The notes under the pieces: model-generated
What the model was told of the DNA's origin: nothing
What the model saw: only the letters and a program-made list of their open reading frames with translations
The model's database searches: none
Shown: positions 14,091 to 25,112 of the stretch, piece by piece
How the letters are laid out: every line of letters starts with the position of its first letter
How positions within the stretch are numbered: the first letter of the stretch is position 1
Position numbers and translations under genes: made by a program
Source of the DNA: an uncultured Clostridia bacterium
GTDB lineage: Bacteria; Bacillota_I; Bacilli_A; RF39; UBA660
Length of the DNA: 33,440 nt
Direction: 5' to 3'
Assembly: GCA_946619755.1 (NCBI GenBank)
Contig: CAMOMI010000001.1
Coordinates: 1-33,440, forward strand

Positions 14091-15359
14091 TTATTTCTTT
14101 AAAATAACAATACTCTTATTATTAAAATCTATCTTCTTAACAATATTATTAAGTTCATTCATATCAAGTGATTTAATAATATCAATAATATTTGTCTCAA
14201 TTTTACCATCAAATATAATATTATCAACAATCATATCATTAATCATCTCAACATTTTCATAACTAAATATCTCATTACTAATTAATACTTTTTTCTTTCT
14301 CTCAAAATCGATCTCACTAAACTTAATATTTTTAAATTTCTCATCAATTCGTTTAATTAATTCTTCATACTTATAACCAGTATTTATAAGAGAAATAATT
14401 AAATGTGTATCAATATTTAACATATTATAAGATATTGTACTTGTAATAATTCCATCTTTTTTGCATTCTTCATCAAACTCTGAAGTATCACCAAATAACA
14501 AATTAAAGATAATAAACATATAGATACTTAATTTTCTTTCATCTATCTCAAAATCTTTAATTGGTATCTTTATCGTATAAGCCATTTTTGGTATATTTGT
14601 ATTACATTTAACAATTTCTTTCGCTTTAACAATCTTATCAGGTTCCTTATATTTTTTTAATTCAAGATTATCAATTTTAGCAAATTGTTTCTTAGCTTGA
14701 TTTTCTTTAATTACTTCTAGCATTTTATCCTTATCGAAATTACCAGTAACTACTAAAAACATATTACTTGGATTATAAAAACGATTATAACAAGTTTCCA
14801 ATTGCTCTTTCGTAATACTTTTAACTTCCTTAACTGTTCCAATAATACTCTCTCTAAAAGGATTGTCTTTAATAGAATTGAGTCTGATCTTATCATAAAG
14901 AATATCACTTGGTCTATCATTACACATATTAATCTCCTGTATAATAATTCCCTTCTCTGATTCGACATTCTCCTTAGTTAAATATAAATTCTGAACAAAA
15001 TCCAACAAATATCTAACATTATCTTCAAGATTATTAACACCTGAAAACAAATAAGTGGTATTTTTGAAAGTCGTATAAGCATTACTAAGTGCTCCATTCA
15101 TGCCATAATACTCTTCTGGTTGTAATCCTTCTTTTTGAGCAAAAACTTTGTGTTCTAAAAAATGCGCAATTCCATTAGGAAACTTAATCATTTTACCATG
15201 TTCGTCCGTAAACTCATTATATATTGATCCATATTTAGTTGTAAAAGTTACATAATTATTATGCATATTATTGTTTACATATAAATAGACATCCAATCCA
15301 TTCTCTAATCGTTCATAATAAATATCTTCATCTATCTTATTAATCGTTATTTTCTTCAT
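14091..15359 (-). CDS. M16 family metallopeptidase with intact zinc site (YfmH-like)
   Basis: The protein is 422 residues, one M16 (insulinase/pitrilysin) half-unit pair. The inverted zinc motif HFLEH is at residues 66-70, and E135 and E142 (EKGIIIQE) supply the third ligand region. A helper segment (NAYTTFKNTTYLF) matches the usual follow-on motif. No signal peptide, so it acts in the cytosol. Its first 20 bases overlap the end of the second M16 gene. The pairing of an active and an inactive M16 subunit is the arrangement of YfmH/YfmF in Bacillus relatives and of other two-chain M16 enzymes, so the two likely form a heterodimer. The substrate is unknown. GGAGG precedes the ATG by 7 bases, and a terminator follows. 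Confidence 0.9.
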   Translation of the reverse strand: MKKITINKIDEDIYYERLENGLDVYLYVNNNMHNNYVTFTTKYGSIYNEFTDEHGKMIKFPNGIAHFLEHKVFAQKEGLQPEEYYGMNGALSNAYTTFKNTTYLFSGVNNLEDNVRYLLDFVQNLYLTKENVESEKGIIIQEINMCNDRPSDILYDKIRLNSIKDNPFRESIIGTVKEVKSITKEQLETCYNRFYNPSNMFLVVTGNFDKDKMLEVIKENQAKKQFAKIDNLELKKYKEPDKIVKAKEIVKCNTNIPKMAYTIKIPIKDFEIDERKLSIYMFIIFNLLFGDTSEFDEECKKDGIITSTISYNMLNIDTHLIISLINTGYKYEELIKRIDEKFKNIKFSEIDFERKKKVLISNEIFSYENVEMINDMIVDNIIFDGKIETNIIDIIKSLDMNELNNIVKKIDFNNKSIVILKK

Positions 15360-16593
15360 TTGTTGCCTCCAATATAAACATCGTATGCATCTTTACTTTT
15401 TTACTAACTTTAACAATATCCTCACGTGTCACTTTACCAATATACTTTATTCTCTCCTCCGAATCAAGTGAATTAACTAATTCCTTGGCATAATAATTTG
15501 AAATTATTCCTATTGGTGTATCAGCACTAGACTTAATAGCTGACATAAGTGTTTCTTTAGCACTTTCAAACTTATCATTATCAAAATTATTCTTGCTTAT
15601 ATTAGCTAGTGTTTTCTTAATTATCTTAACGACATTATCTTCATTACCATTTTCGATTCCTGAATAAATCATCATAACATTATCATATGCTTTAGCAATA
15701 GCATTTACATAATATGCATAAGAATTCTTTTCTCTTACGGCATCAAATAAAATTGAATTAGCTGTTCCACCTAACATTTCAGCATACACTGGTAAAACAT
15801 ATTTCCTCTCTTTATCCGTAAGTCCTTTTAAATTACATAAAACAGCTAACTGGGTTTGATTTACTTGATCATTTTCTCTAAATACCAACATTTTTCTTTG
15901 ACTATCTAATTCTGGAATTAAAACATTAACACAATCCTTATGAAATGTATTAACCTTAAAATATTCTCTAAAAATATTCTTAATTTCCATTTCGTCAACC
16001 ATACCGACTACATAAACATCGGCAATATCGTTTTTAATCATATTTTCATAATAATTCTTAATATCTTCATAATTTATCTTTTCTAAATCATCCAAATATC
16101 CATATCCATTATAAGCATATGCCCTATCTCCAGTCGTCTCAAGTAATTTATTCAAAGAATACTTAATTTTATTATCCTTAAGTGACATAATACTTTTCTC
16201 TATCTTTTTCTTACACTTATCAATATCTATATCTAATTTAGGATTAAAAATAACATCTAAAAAAAACTTAATTGATTCAGCATTCATTCCATTTTCTGTA
16301 TATTTTTCATTTAAGAATCGTGTTCTAAACGTCATTACACTATAATTACCTACTCGATAATTAGCTGCCGATAATTTTAAATCATATAAGTTTTCAGTTG
16401 CCACAATCAAACTTTTCTCACTTGGATAATTAAAAGTAGCATTAATCATTAACTCTTTTAATAAATTCCTAATTGTTATTTCATCTTTAACAACTTGTCT
16501 TCTAAAAGCCACACCCACTGTTATTGTTTTAAATTTATTTGTATTAATAATATGTAAGTTATAAGCATTCATATCATAACTCGTGTATTTCAT
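15340..16593 (-). CDS. M16 family protein without zinc motif (YfmF-like partner)
   Basis: The protein is 417 residues and has the M16 fold pattern: an N-terminal half beginning with TVGVAFRRQVVKDE and a C-terminal half with QTQLAVLCNLKG, LGGTANSILFDAVREKNSYAYYV and a Gly-rich loop typical of the substrate-binding partner (R/Y site: REKNSYAYY). The zinc motif HxxEH is missing. It should therefore serve as the non-catalytic subunit of the peptidase encoded just downstream, with which it overlaps by 20 bases. GTGAGGT precedes the ATG. Confidence 0.85.
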   Translation of the reverse strand: MKYTSYDMNAYNLHIINTNKFKTITVGVAFRRQVVKDEITIRNLLKELMINATFNYPSEKSLIVATENLYDLKLSAANYRVGNYSVMTFRTRFLNEKYTENGMNAESIKFFLDVIFNPKLDIDIDKCKKKIEKSIMSLKDNKIKYSLNKLLETTGDRAYAYNGYGYLDDLEKINYEDIKNYYENMIKNDIADVYVVGMVDEMEIKNIFREYFKVNTFHKDCVNVLIPELDSQRKMLVFRENDQVNQTQLAVLCNLKGLTDKERKYVLPVYAEMLGGTANSILFDAVREKNSYAYYVNAIAKAYDNVMMIYSGIENGNEDNVVKIIKKTLANISKNNFDNDKFESAKETLMSAIKSSADTPIGIISNYYAKELVNSLDSEERIKYIGKVTREDIVKVSKKVKMHTMFILEATNEENND

Positions 16594-16632
16594 ATCTTAT
16601 ACCTCACTTTCTATATCTATTATTAACAATAA

Positions 16633-17343
16633 TTAAAGTTTTAAACAACTTTCTAACGCTAAAACAATCATATCATTTAGTTTTTTTTCACGTTCTTCAC
16701 TCGTTAATTTTTCCTCTGAAAAAAATAAATCAGATACCGTAAGTAATGCTGTTGCTCTCTTATCAAATAATCTTGCATTATTAAATAAAGCAAAAGTTTC
16801 CATTTCAATTCCTAAAACATCTTTTTCAGCACATCTTTTCTTATAATCATATTCTTTTTCATAAAATGCATCAGAACAATAAATATTTCCTTTAATAATT
16901 TTTTTATTTTTATCTTTGGCTGTACTCTCAATAATATTATTCAAACTATTATCTGCTTTTATTATTTTTTTATTATAATTATCTAACATTATGCCATAAC
17001 TAGACTCACTATAACTACCAGTAACAAGTATTACATCATTTAATTTAAGTCTTGAATCATATCCTCCACAAGAACCTATTCTTATAATATCTTCAACTCC
17101 ATATTCTTTAAATAGTTCATAAGAATATATTCCCATACTAGGACATCCCATTCCTGAAGGAAAAATCGTAATCAATCTATCTTTATAATATCCTGTATAT
17201 GCCATCATTCCTCTAACACTATTAACTAATTTATAATCTTTCAAAAAAATCTTAGCAATATACTCACTTCTCTTTGGATCTCCAGGCATTAAAACAATAG
17301 GTGCAATTTCATTACTTTTACTTTCAATATGTACCGTAGCCAC
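16633..17343 (-). CDS. deoD: Purine-nucleoside phosphorylase, DeoD type
   Basis: The enzyme splits purine ribo- and deoxyribonucleosides with phosphate to base and sugar phosphate in nucleoside salvage. The protein is 236 residues. Family motifs: LMPGDPKRSEYIAK (phosphate loop), SGMGCPSMGIYSYEL, RIGSCGGYD, VLGIEMETFALF (nucleoside-binding Glu) and LTVSD with Asp of the active site. I chose the GTG at 17343 (ATVHIESK) because GGAGAGTGA lies before it and DeoD proteins begin M-A-T-x-H-I; the GTG at 17352 is in that ribosome binding site. It has its own promoter. Confidence 0.93.
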   Translation of the reverse strand: MATVHIESKSNEIAPIVLMPGDPKRSEYIAKIFLKDYKLVNSVRGMMAYTGYYKDRLITIFPSGMGCPSMGIYSYELFKEYGVEDIIRIGSCGGYDSRLKLNDVILVTGSYSESSYGIMLDNYNKKIIKADNSLNNIIESTAKDKNKKIIKGNIYCSDAFYEKEYDYKKRCAEKDVLGIEMETFALFNNARLFDKRATALLTVSDLFFSEEKLTSEEREKKLNDMIVLALESCLKL

Positions 17344-17363
17344 AATTATCACTCTCCATTCTT

Positions 17364-17392
17364 ATTATACCTAAAATTGCCATTTATGTCTA
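17364..17392 (-). promoter_or_regulatory. Promoter of deoD
   Basis: A -35 TAGACA (17392-17387) and a -10 TATAAT (17369-17364) are 17 bases apart on the minus strand, between the radC stop and the deoD start. Confidence 0.68.
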
Positions 17393-17401
17393 TTTATTAA
17401 T

Positions 17402-18079
17402 TTACATTTCATTATTATCCTTAAAACTATAATAACTATTATAGCCAATAATAACATGATCTATTAAATTAATTCCATGTATTAAACCAATCTCTTTAAG
17501 ATTCATTGTTGTAATCTTATCTTCTTTACTTGGACTAGCATCCCCAGAAGGATGATTATGAACACAGATAAAACTTGTTGCAGATAATAAATATGCTTCC
17601 TTAAATATCTCTCTCGGATGAATATTTGAAAAATTAATTGTCCCAATGAATAAGCATTTTTTGTCAATATAATTATTTTTTGTATCCAAATATACAACAT
17701 AAAAATACTCTTGCTTCTTATCCCTTAAAAGCATATTAAAGTATCTATATACAGCCATTGGAGTATTTAATTTAATCTTATCTATTGATTTAGTCATATA
17801 CACTCTTTTTCCAAGTTCTAAAGCCGCTTTTAACTCAATAGCTTTTACTTTCCCAATACCATCTATCTTCATAAGTGAAGATATTCCAATATCCTTAAGT
17901 TTTTCAACATCACCAAGTACTGATAACAATGATAAAGCAACTTCTTTAACATTATATTTTTTGCTTCCAGTTTTTAAAATAATTGCAATTAATTCCTCAT
18001 TAGATAAATATTCACTTCCATAATTATATAACCTTTCTCTTGGTTTATCACTATCAGATATATTCTTAAACTTATTCAT
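17402..18079 (-). CDS. radC: RadC family JAB-domain protein
   Basis: The protein is 225 residues, normal for RadC. An N-terminal helix-hairpin-helix part (about 1-90; SLMKIDGIGKVKAIELKAALELG) precedes the JAB/MPN domain with the metal motif HNHPSGD...PSKED at about 172-185 and the ending HVIIG. RadC was once linked to DNA repair; the biochemical role is still unclear, and a metal-dependent peptidase fold is what the sequence supports. The start is unusual: the good AGGAGG is 19 bases before the ATG and is nearer to another ATG that opens a two-codon frame (ATG GAC TAA). Confidence 0.93.
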   Translation of the reverse strand: MNKFKNISDSDKPRERLYNYGSEYLSNEELIAIILKTGSKKYNVKEVALSLLSVLGDVEKLKDIGISSLMKIDGIGKVKAIELKAALELGKRVYMTKSIDKIKLNTPMAVYRYFNMLLRDKKQEYFYVVYLDTKNNYIDKKCLFIGTINFSNIHPREIFKEAYLLSATSFICVHNHPSGDASPSKEDKITTMNLKEIGLIHGINLIDHVIIGYNSYYSFKDNNEM

Positions 18080-18153
18080 ATTATATTAGTCCATTATTCC
18101 TCCTCATTAATATCATTCCTAAAAAGAGTTATCATTTTCTTTTTTTGACTAAA

Positions 18154-18184
18154 ATAATACCAATTTCTCTTATATTTTCTTCAA
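18154..18184 (-). promoter_or_regulatory. Possible promoter of radC
   Basis: TTGAAG (18184-18179) and the extended -10 TGGTATTAT (hexamer 18159-18154) are 19 bases apart, which is long. The site lies between the upstream terminator and radC, where a promoter is needed. Confidence 0.4.
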
Positions 18185-18209
18185 TAATTATCACCGAGTT
18201 AAAATACAT

Positions 18210-18239
18210 AAAAAAAACAAGATAGAAACACTATCTTGT
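18210..18239 (-). terminator. Intrinsic terminator after the 218-aa exported protein
   Basis: ACAAGATAG and CTATCTTGT form a perfect 9-bp stem across TGTTT, followed by eight T on the minus strand. Confidence 0.92.
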
Positions 18240-18265
18240 AATTTATAAATTAACCATCTACTAGA

Positions 18266-18922
18266 CTAACTAGCAATTACACCGGTAACGTGACTAGATC
18301 CACTATCGGTAGTTGCTTCAACAGTACCAACATAATTTTTACCAGAGTCAAGTGCAGTTTGGTCACCATTAGTTTCATTTACATACAATACAACTGTATA
18401 TGATTCAGAAGAACCAGCACCAATATTAACTGTAGTTATAGCTTCAGAACCAGTAGGTACAGCCTTACAATCTACAACAGGTGTTGTTGTTCCAGCAGAA
18501 CCATAAACACAATAATAAAGGTTGGCAAAGTTATTACTAACAGTCTTTAAAGAGATATTAACTGTTTGAGCAATATTTGCACTATTTGATATTGTAAAAT
18601 CATATGTATTACACAAATCAAAAGTTTGTGTTGCATCGGCTTGGCTAACACCTTTACATTTAGCCTTATTACCAGAACCAGATTGACCATATGAAGTTAA
18701 CATATTAGCTTTAGTTACAGGAATCATATTAGTTGCAGTTCCAAGTGTATCAGTAATTGTAAGAGTACCAGCAACATTTGCTGATTGTGCAGTTACTCCA
18801 TTTTGAGTAGCTCCATTTGCTGTTACACTAAAGTATGCGAATGTAGCACCTATAATAGCAACTACAAGTGTTGCAACACCTATTACCCCATAAAATATTC
18901 CTTGACCATTTCTGTTTTCCAT
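18266..18922 (-). CDS. Exported protein with SipW-type signal peptide (TasA/camelysin-like class)
   Basis: The protein is 218 residues. Residues 9-32 are a hydrophobic signal that ends GATFAYFSVTAN, the pattern of signal peptides cleaved by the SipW-type peptidase in TasA and camelysin proteins. The mature part is rich in Thr, Ser, Asn, Gly and Val and contains two spaced Cys pairs (CKGVSQADATQTFDLC and CVYGSAGTTTPVVDC), probably disulfides. Its composition and codon use are less AT-driven than the neighbours, as in abundant proteins. It has a strong ribosome binding site (AAGGAGG), a strong promoter and a strong terminator. It may form a surface fibre. No SipW gene is in the window, and no type IV pilin or Flp motif is present. 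Confidence 0.7.
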   Translation of the reverse strand: MENRNGQGIFYGVIGVATLVVAIIGATFAYFSVTANGATQNGVTAQSANVAGTLTITDTLGTATNMIPVTKANMLTSYGQSGSGNKAKCKGVSQADATQTFDLCNTYDFTISNSANIAQTVNISLKTVSNNFANLYYCVYGSAGTTTPVVDCKAVPTGSEAITTVNIGAGSSESYTVVLYVNETNGDQTALDSGKNYVGTVEATTDSGSSHVTGVIAS

Positions 18923-18946
18923 TATCTTATCCTCCTTACTATCTAA

Positions 18947-18975
18947 ATAATATCATTTTTTTTTACAAAAAGCAA
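18947..18975 (-). promoter_or_regulatory. Strong promoter of the 218-aa exported protein
   Basis: TTGCTT (18975-18970) and TATTAT (18952-18947) are 17 bases apart, with TGA making the -10 extended. No terminator was seen between the coiled-coil gene (stop at 18988) and this promoter, so some read-through from the ATPase-like operon is possible. Confidence 0.75.
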
Positions 18976-18987
18976 TATATTTTGTTA

Positions 18988-20835
18988 TTATTTAATATAA
19001 TTTTCTGATACAATAGGCACATCCACTCTATCATTATGGGCAAGTCCCATAGTAGGTAAAATTATATCCTTATTTTCTTCAGCTGTTGCTTCAACTTTAG
19101 CAAGCATATTATTTGGTTTAACTGTTCCTATACCACTAATAGTAGGCATATCACTAACTATTCCTTCTTGTTTTTCCTTGTCATTTATTTCAAACTGATT
19201 ATCATCTAAGAATGGATCTGTTTCATTAAATAAATTATTTTCTTCTTTCTTAGGTTCTTCAATAAATATTTCTGTTGGAATAGATACATTATCACTTGGA
19301 ACATTTATTTTAATCGCATTATCTACTGTCTTTCCAGTTGAATCATTTGTATCCAAATTAATACTTATATCTCCTTGATTAGATGTTGTAATAAATACAT
19401 CATCTGCTTCAGAAGCAGTCTCATTATTTGAATCAAAAGTAACAAAAATATCATCTTGTTTTTCTAAATCTTTTTGTTTATTTAATTCTAACTCTCTTTT
19501 TTTTCTTTCCTCTAGTTCCTTTTCTGCTTCTTTTATTTTATCTCTTTTACCATTAAACTTTTTAGGTTCTAAGACAATTACTACTTTTTTCATAACTAAT
19601 TTAGCCGTATCAACAGCATTTCTAACATTAATCTTTACCGGTTCACTTATCTTAACAACCATATTACTAGGTTTAATTAATCTTTCATCATTATTTTTCT
19701 TTATTACTTCATTATGAACTATTTCTTCTTTAGGAAGTTCTATTTTTTCAATTTTTCTTTTATCAACAGAAAATTCATCCAATAAAGCAACTATCTCTTC
19801 TCTATTATTTGCCTTATCCAATTCTTCTAATCTTGTCTCAGCATCTGATATTTCTAATATTAATCTATCAATATTCTCAATATTATACTTCTGTGATTTA
19901 ATAATACTAAATTGCTCGTTACATAATTTAGCAAAATATTCAAGTTCATCCCTACTAGTTATTTCAAGCTCATTCCTCTTTGCTAATCTCTCCTTTAATA
20001 AATTAGCAATTTTATCTCTCTTTTGATATAAAGCATCATAATCATTTTCTTTATCTAATACTAATTTATATATATTTAACATATACATTTTTTCAAGTTC
20101 TACATAATAATCTTTTTTAGCATCACTTACATATGACAAATATTCTTCACGTTCAGCGCCACTTATACCAGCATTTTTAAGTGCGTCATAAGAAGATATA
20201 AATGTATTCATAACTTCTAATTTATCATTTAAACTAACACTTACTTTAACAAGTTCAGCATCAATATCCATATAGTTTAAACTAGCATAATAATCATCTC
20301 TTGAAATTATTTTATTATATTCATCGATAAGTTCATCTTCTAATTTTTGATTAATTATTTCATTGTTAGCTTTATTTTCATATTTTTCTTGAAGAGTATC
20401 TCTTAATTCTTTTAATCTACCATTAAGTACTTCAATTTCTTTAGAATTATTCAAATATTCTAAAATATTATCTAATCTTAATCTATAATCATCAAGTTCA
20501 TCTTCCATTGATATTTTAGGTAAATCATCTAAAAAGTTTGATGTAATTTTAATATAATCATCTTGGAATTCATTTCTCTCAGTAATTCTATTTTCAATAA
20601 ATGATGTTAAATCCTTAAGCCTATCAGCTTCTTCTTCTAATGTCGTCGTTGTATACATTTTACTTGCAAGTAATTCTTCATACACGCCATGTCTTAACTT
20701 ATCAACCTCTTTAGCTGTCTCCTCATAATTACTAAGCATCTCTTCTCTGTTGCGAATATTACCAAGCATTATGCTTGTTCTAAGTATCTTATATTTTTTT
20801 TCTAATATGCTGTCATTTATTCCTTGTTTTATCAT
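18988..20835 (-). CDS. Large coiled-coil protein of the F1-like ATPase locus (615 aa)
   Basis: I do not recognise a family. Residues 1-360 are almost wholly helical and charged with heptad-like spacing, suggesting long coiled coils. Residues about 375-450 are basic (KKVVIVLEPKKFNGKRDK, then an EKELEERKKRELELNKQ helix). Residues about 455-615 are acidic and look disordered, with repeated DDxF/DPFLDD-type pieces. There is no signal peptide, membrane helix or Cys, so it should lie in the cytosol. GGAGG precedes the ATG by 6 bases and the gene starts 15 bases after the gamma-like gene, ending the operon. A cytosolic scaffold or stator bound to the F1-like head is a reasonable guess. Confidence 0.8.
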   Translation of the reverse strand: MIKQGINDSILEKKYKILRTSIMLGNIRNREEMLSNYEETAKEVDKLRHGVYEELLASKMYTTTTLEEEADRLKDLTSFIENRITERNEFQDDYIKITSNFLDDLPKISMEDELDDYRLRLDNILEYLNNSKEIEVLNGRLKELRDTLQEKYENKANNEIINQKLEDELIDEYNKIISRDDYYASLNYMDIDAELVKVSVSLNDKLEVMNTFISSYDALKNAGISGAEREEYLSYVSDAKKDYYVELEKMYMLNIYKLVLDKENDYDALYQKRDKIANLLKERLAKRNELEITSRDELEYFAKLCNEQFSIIKSQKYNIENIDRLILEISDAETRLEELDKANNREEIVALLDEFSVDKRKIEKIELPKEEIVHNEVIKKNNDERLIKPSNMVVKISEPVKINVRNAVDTAKLVMKKVVIVLEPKKFNGKRDKIKEAEKELEERKKRELELNKQKDLEKQDDIFVTFDSNNETASEADDVFITTSNQGDISINLDTNDSTGKTVDNAIKINVPSDNVSIPTEIFIEEPKKEENNLFNETDPFLDDNQFEINDKEKQEGIVSDMPTISGIGTVKPNNMLAKVEATAEENKDIILPTMGLAHNDRVDVPIVSENYIK

Positions 20836-20850
20836 AAAAGCACCTCCAAA

Positions 20851-21615
20851 TTACATCACTTTCTTATAATTTTCTACACTCTTAAGAATACTCTTTTGCT
20901 TTCTCATCTTAGCCTCTTCATGCTTAAGTTCTTCTTCTCTCTCTTTAATCTTATCTAAAGCTGACGAAGTTATCTGACTTCTAAGTACGTTTTCAGCAGC
21001 AAATGAAATACTTTCACACATTCTAAGCTGATAACAAATATAAAAAGTCATTAAACTACTTAAAAAGTCATTAATATTGGTTTCAATTACAAAGTCTTCT
21101 CCTTCATAATATTCACCTTTAAATTCAATTGGAAATAATCTGATTTTCACAAATTCAAATGATGTAAGTGAATGATAATGATTATAGAATACATTTACTT
21201 CACTATAATTCATACTACGTATTGCCTCATCAATGCATCTTTCTATTTCCATAAATCTTTGTTCAAATTGTTCTTTTTCAATTTTAAGTAATACTTTATC
21301 ATCAGTATAAATAATTTTCTTACCAATAATTATTTTATATTCATTAATATCTTTTTTTATCTGTCTACTAACTTCCGAATTAAAATTACCACAAAATCCA
21401 TAATCGTTAGCAATATATATATTTAATTTAGGCTTATTACTATCAGGAGCAAGAATCATTTTATCCAAAATTAAATTTTTGTTATACATTATTCTACTTA
21501 ATATTTCAGTTATTTCCTTACCCACATCACGATACTTATCAGCCTCTTTTAAAGCTTTATCCATTCTAAGAAGCGATTGAAAATTCATAACTTTAACAAC
21601 ATTTTTAATTTTCAT
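20851..21615 (-). CDS. atpG: F-type ATPase gamma-subunit-like protein
   Basis: Gamma is the central rotor shaft of F1. The protein is 254 residues, somewhat shorter than the usual 285. The family marks are there: a long N-terminal helix (KNVVKVMNFQSLLRMDKAL), the DYGFCGNFN motif at about 69-75 (usual form DRGLCGxFN) and a C-terminal helix with SFAAENVLRSQITSSALDKIKE at about 201-222 (usual form SExxxRMxAMxxATxNA). The tail after this is extended and basic (KHEEAKMRKQKSILKSVENYKKVM). AAGGAGG precedes the ATG; a second ATG five bases upstream opens only a four-codon frame. It is divergent, as expected for an F1-like rather than a housekeeping enzyme. Confidence 0.85.
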   Translation of the reverse strand: MKIKNVVKVMNFQSLLRMDKALKEADKYRDVGKEITEILSRIMYNKNLILDKMILAPDSNKPKLNIYIANDYGFCGNFNSEVSRQIKKDINEYKIIIGKKIIYTDDKVLLKIEKEQFEQRFMEIERCIDEAIRSMNYSEVNVFYNHYHSLTSFEFVKIRLFPIEFKGEYYEGEDFVIETNINDFLSSLMTFYICYQLRMCESISFAAENVLRSQITSSALDKIKEREEELKHEEAKMRKQKSILKSVENYKKVM

Positions 21616-21627
21616 GCATCTTCCTCC

Positions 21628-22167
21628 TTATATCTTTTTGTAGTCACGCTTCTTCAAATTATCCTCTTTTAAAACAATATTATTAAGTAATTTAAATGTC
21701 ATATATGTAAAATATAAAAATACAAATATTGTCACAAGTCCCAATACTATTAGTAAAAACACTGACGTATAAGTCGTAGTCAAATAATCATATAACATAC
21801 TTGTAACAAAGATACAAAGTATATTAATCATTGAAAATACTAAATCGACAAATATACGATTATAATCTTTTATTATAATATCACTAGATATCATAAAGAA
21901 TACCGTAATAAAAATATAATAGATATTAAGGCCACTAAAAGTAGCTACACACCATATCAAAAAGATATAGTTAAGTGTAATCATACTAAAAGCTAGAATA
22001 CTACGATTATCCATTCCTAAAAACAAGCCATAAAACTTTATTTTACTTGTTTTAACATTATATTTTTTTAATGTAATCTTAAACGTAATAGCTAGTACTA
22101 TTAGAAATATAATAGCCACTACCAAAAAATTGACAATATTTCCAAGTATTGGAAGACTTTTATCCAT
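21628..22167 (-). CDS. Five-helix membrane protein of the F1-like ATPase locus
   Basis: The protein is 179 residues with about five membrane helices (roughly 9-30, 56-77, 79-101, 106-127 and 133-158) and a Lys-rich cytoplasmic end. I do not recognise it. It is not subunit a: the length is short and no helix carries the essential Arg in the LxxRLxxN setting. Charged residues in or near helices are few (N-R-S at the start of helix 2, KDYNRIFVD at the helix 3-4 turn). It sits between the epsilon-like and gamma-like genes, one base after the epsilon stop. It could be part of a replacement membrane sector. Confidence 0.8.
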   Translation of the reverse strand: MDKSLPILGNIVNFLVVAIIFLIVLAITFKITLKKYNVKTSKIKFYGLFLGMDNRSILAFSMITLNYIFLIWCVATFSGLNIYYIFITVFFMISSDIIIKDYNRIFVDLVFSMINILCIFVTSMLYDYLTTTYTSVFLLIVLGLVTIFVFLYFTYMTFKLLNNIVLKEDNLKKRDYKKI

Positions 22168-22168
22168 A

Positions 22169-25111
<2,943 letters not shown>

Positions 25112-25112
25112 A

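Noticed and set aside
14753-14968. Short minus-strand frames inside M16, radC and beta-like genes
   Set aside because: They are out-of-frame shadows of strong genes with no start signals.
18266-18922. Flp or type IV pilin for the Tad-like locus
   Set aside because: No prepilin cleavage motif (G-F-x3-E or G-x4-E-F/Y); the AYFS signal end fits SipW-type export.
18922-18987. Terminator after the coiled-coil gene
   Set aside because: ACAAAA/TTTTGT can pair, but the stem is followed by A, not T, on the minus strand.
21628-22167. Subunit a of Fo
   Set aside because: Only 179 residues and no Arg-containing LxxRLxxN helix.
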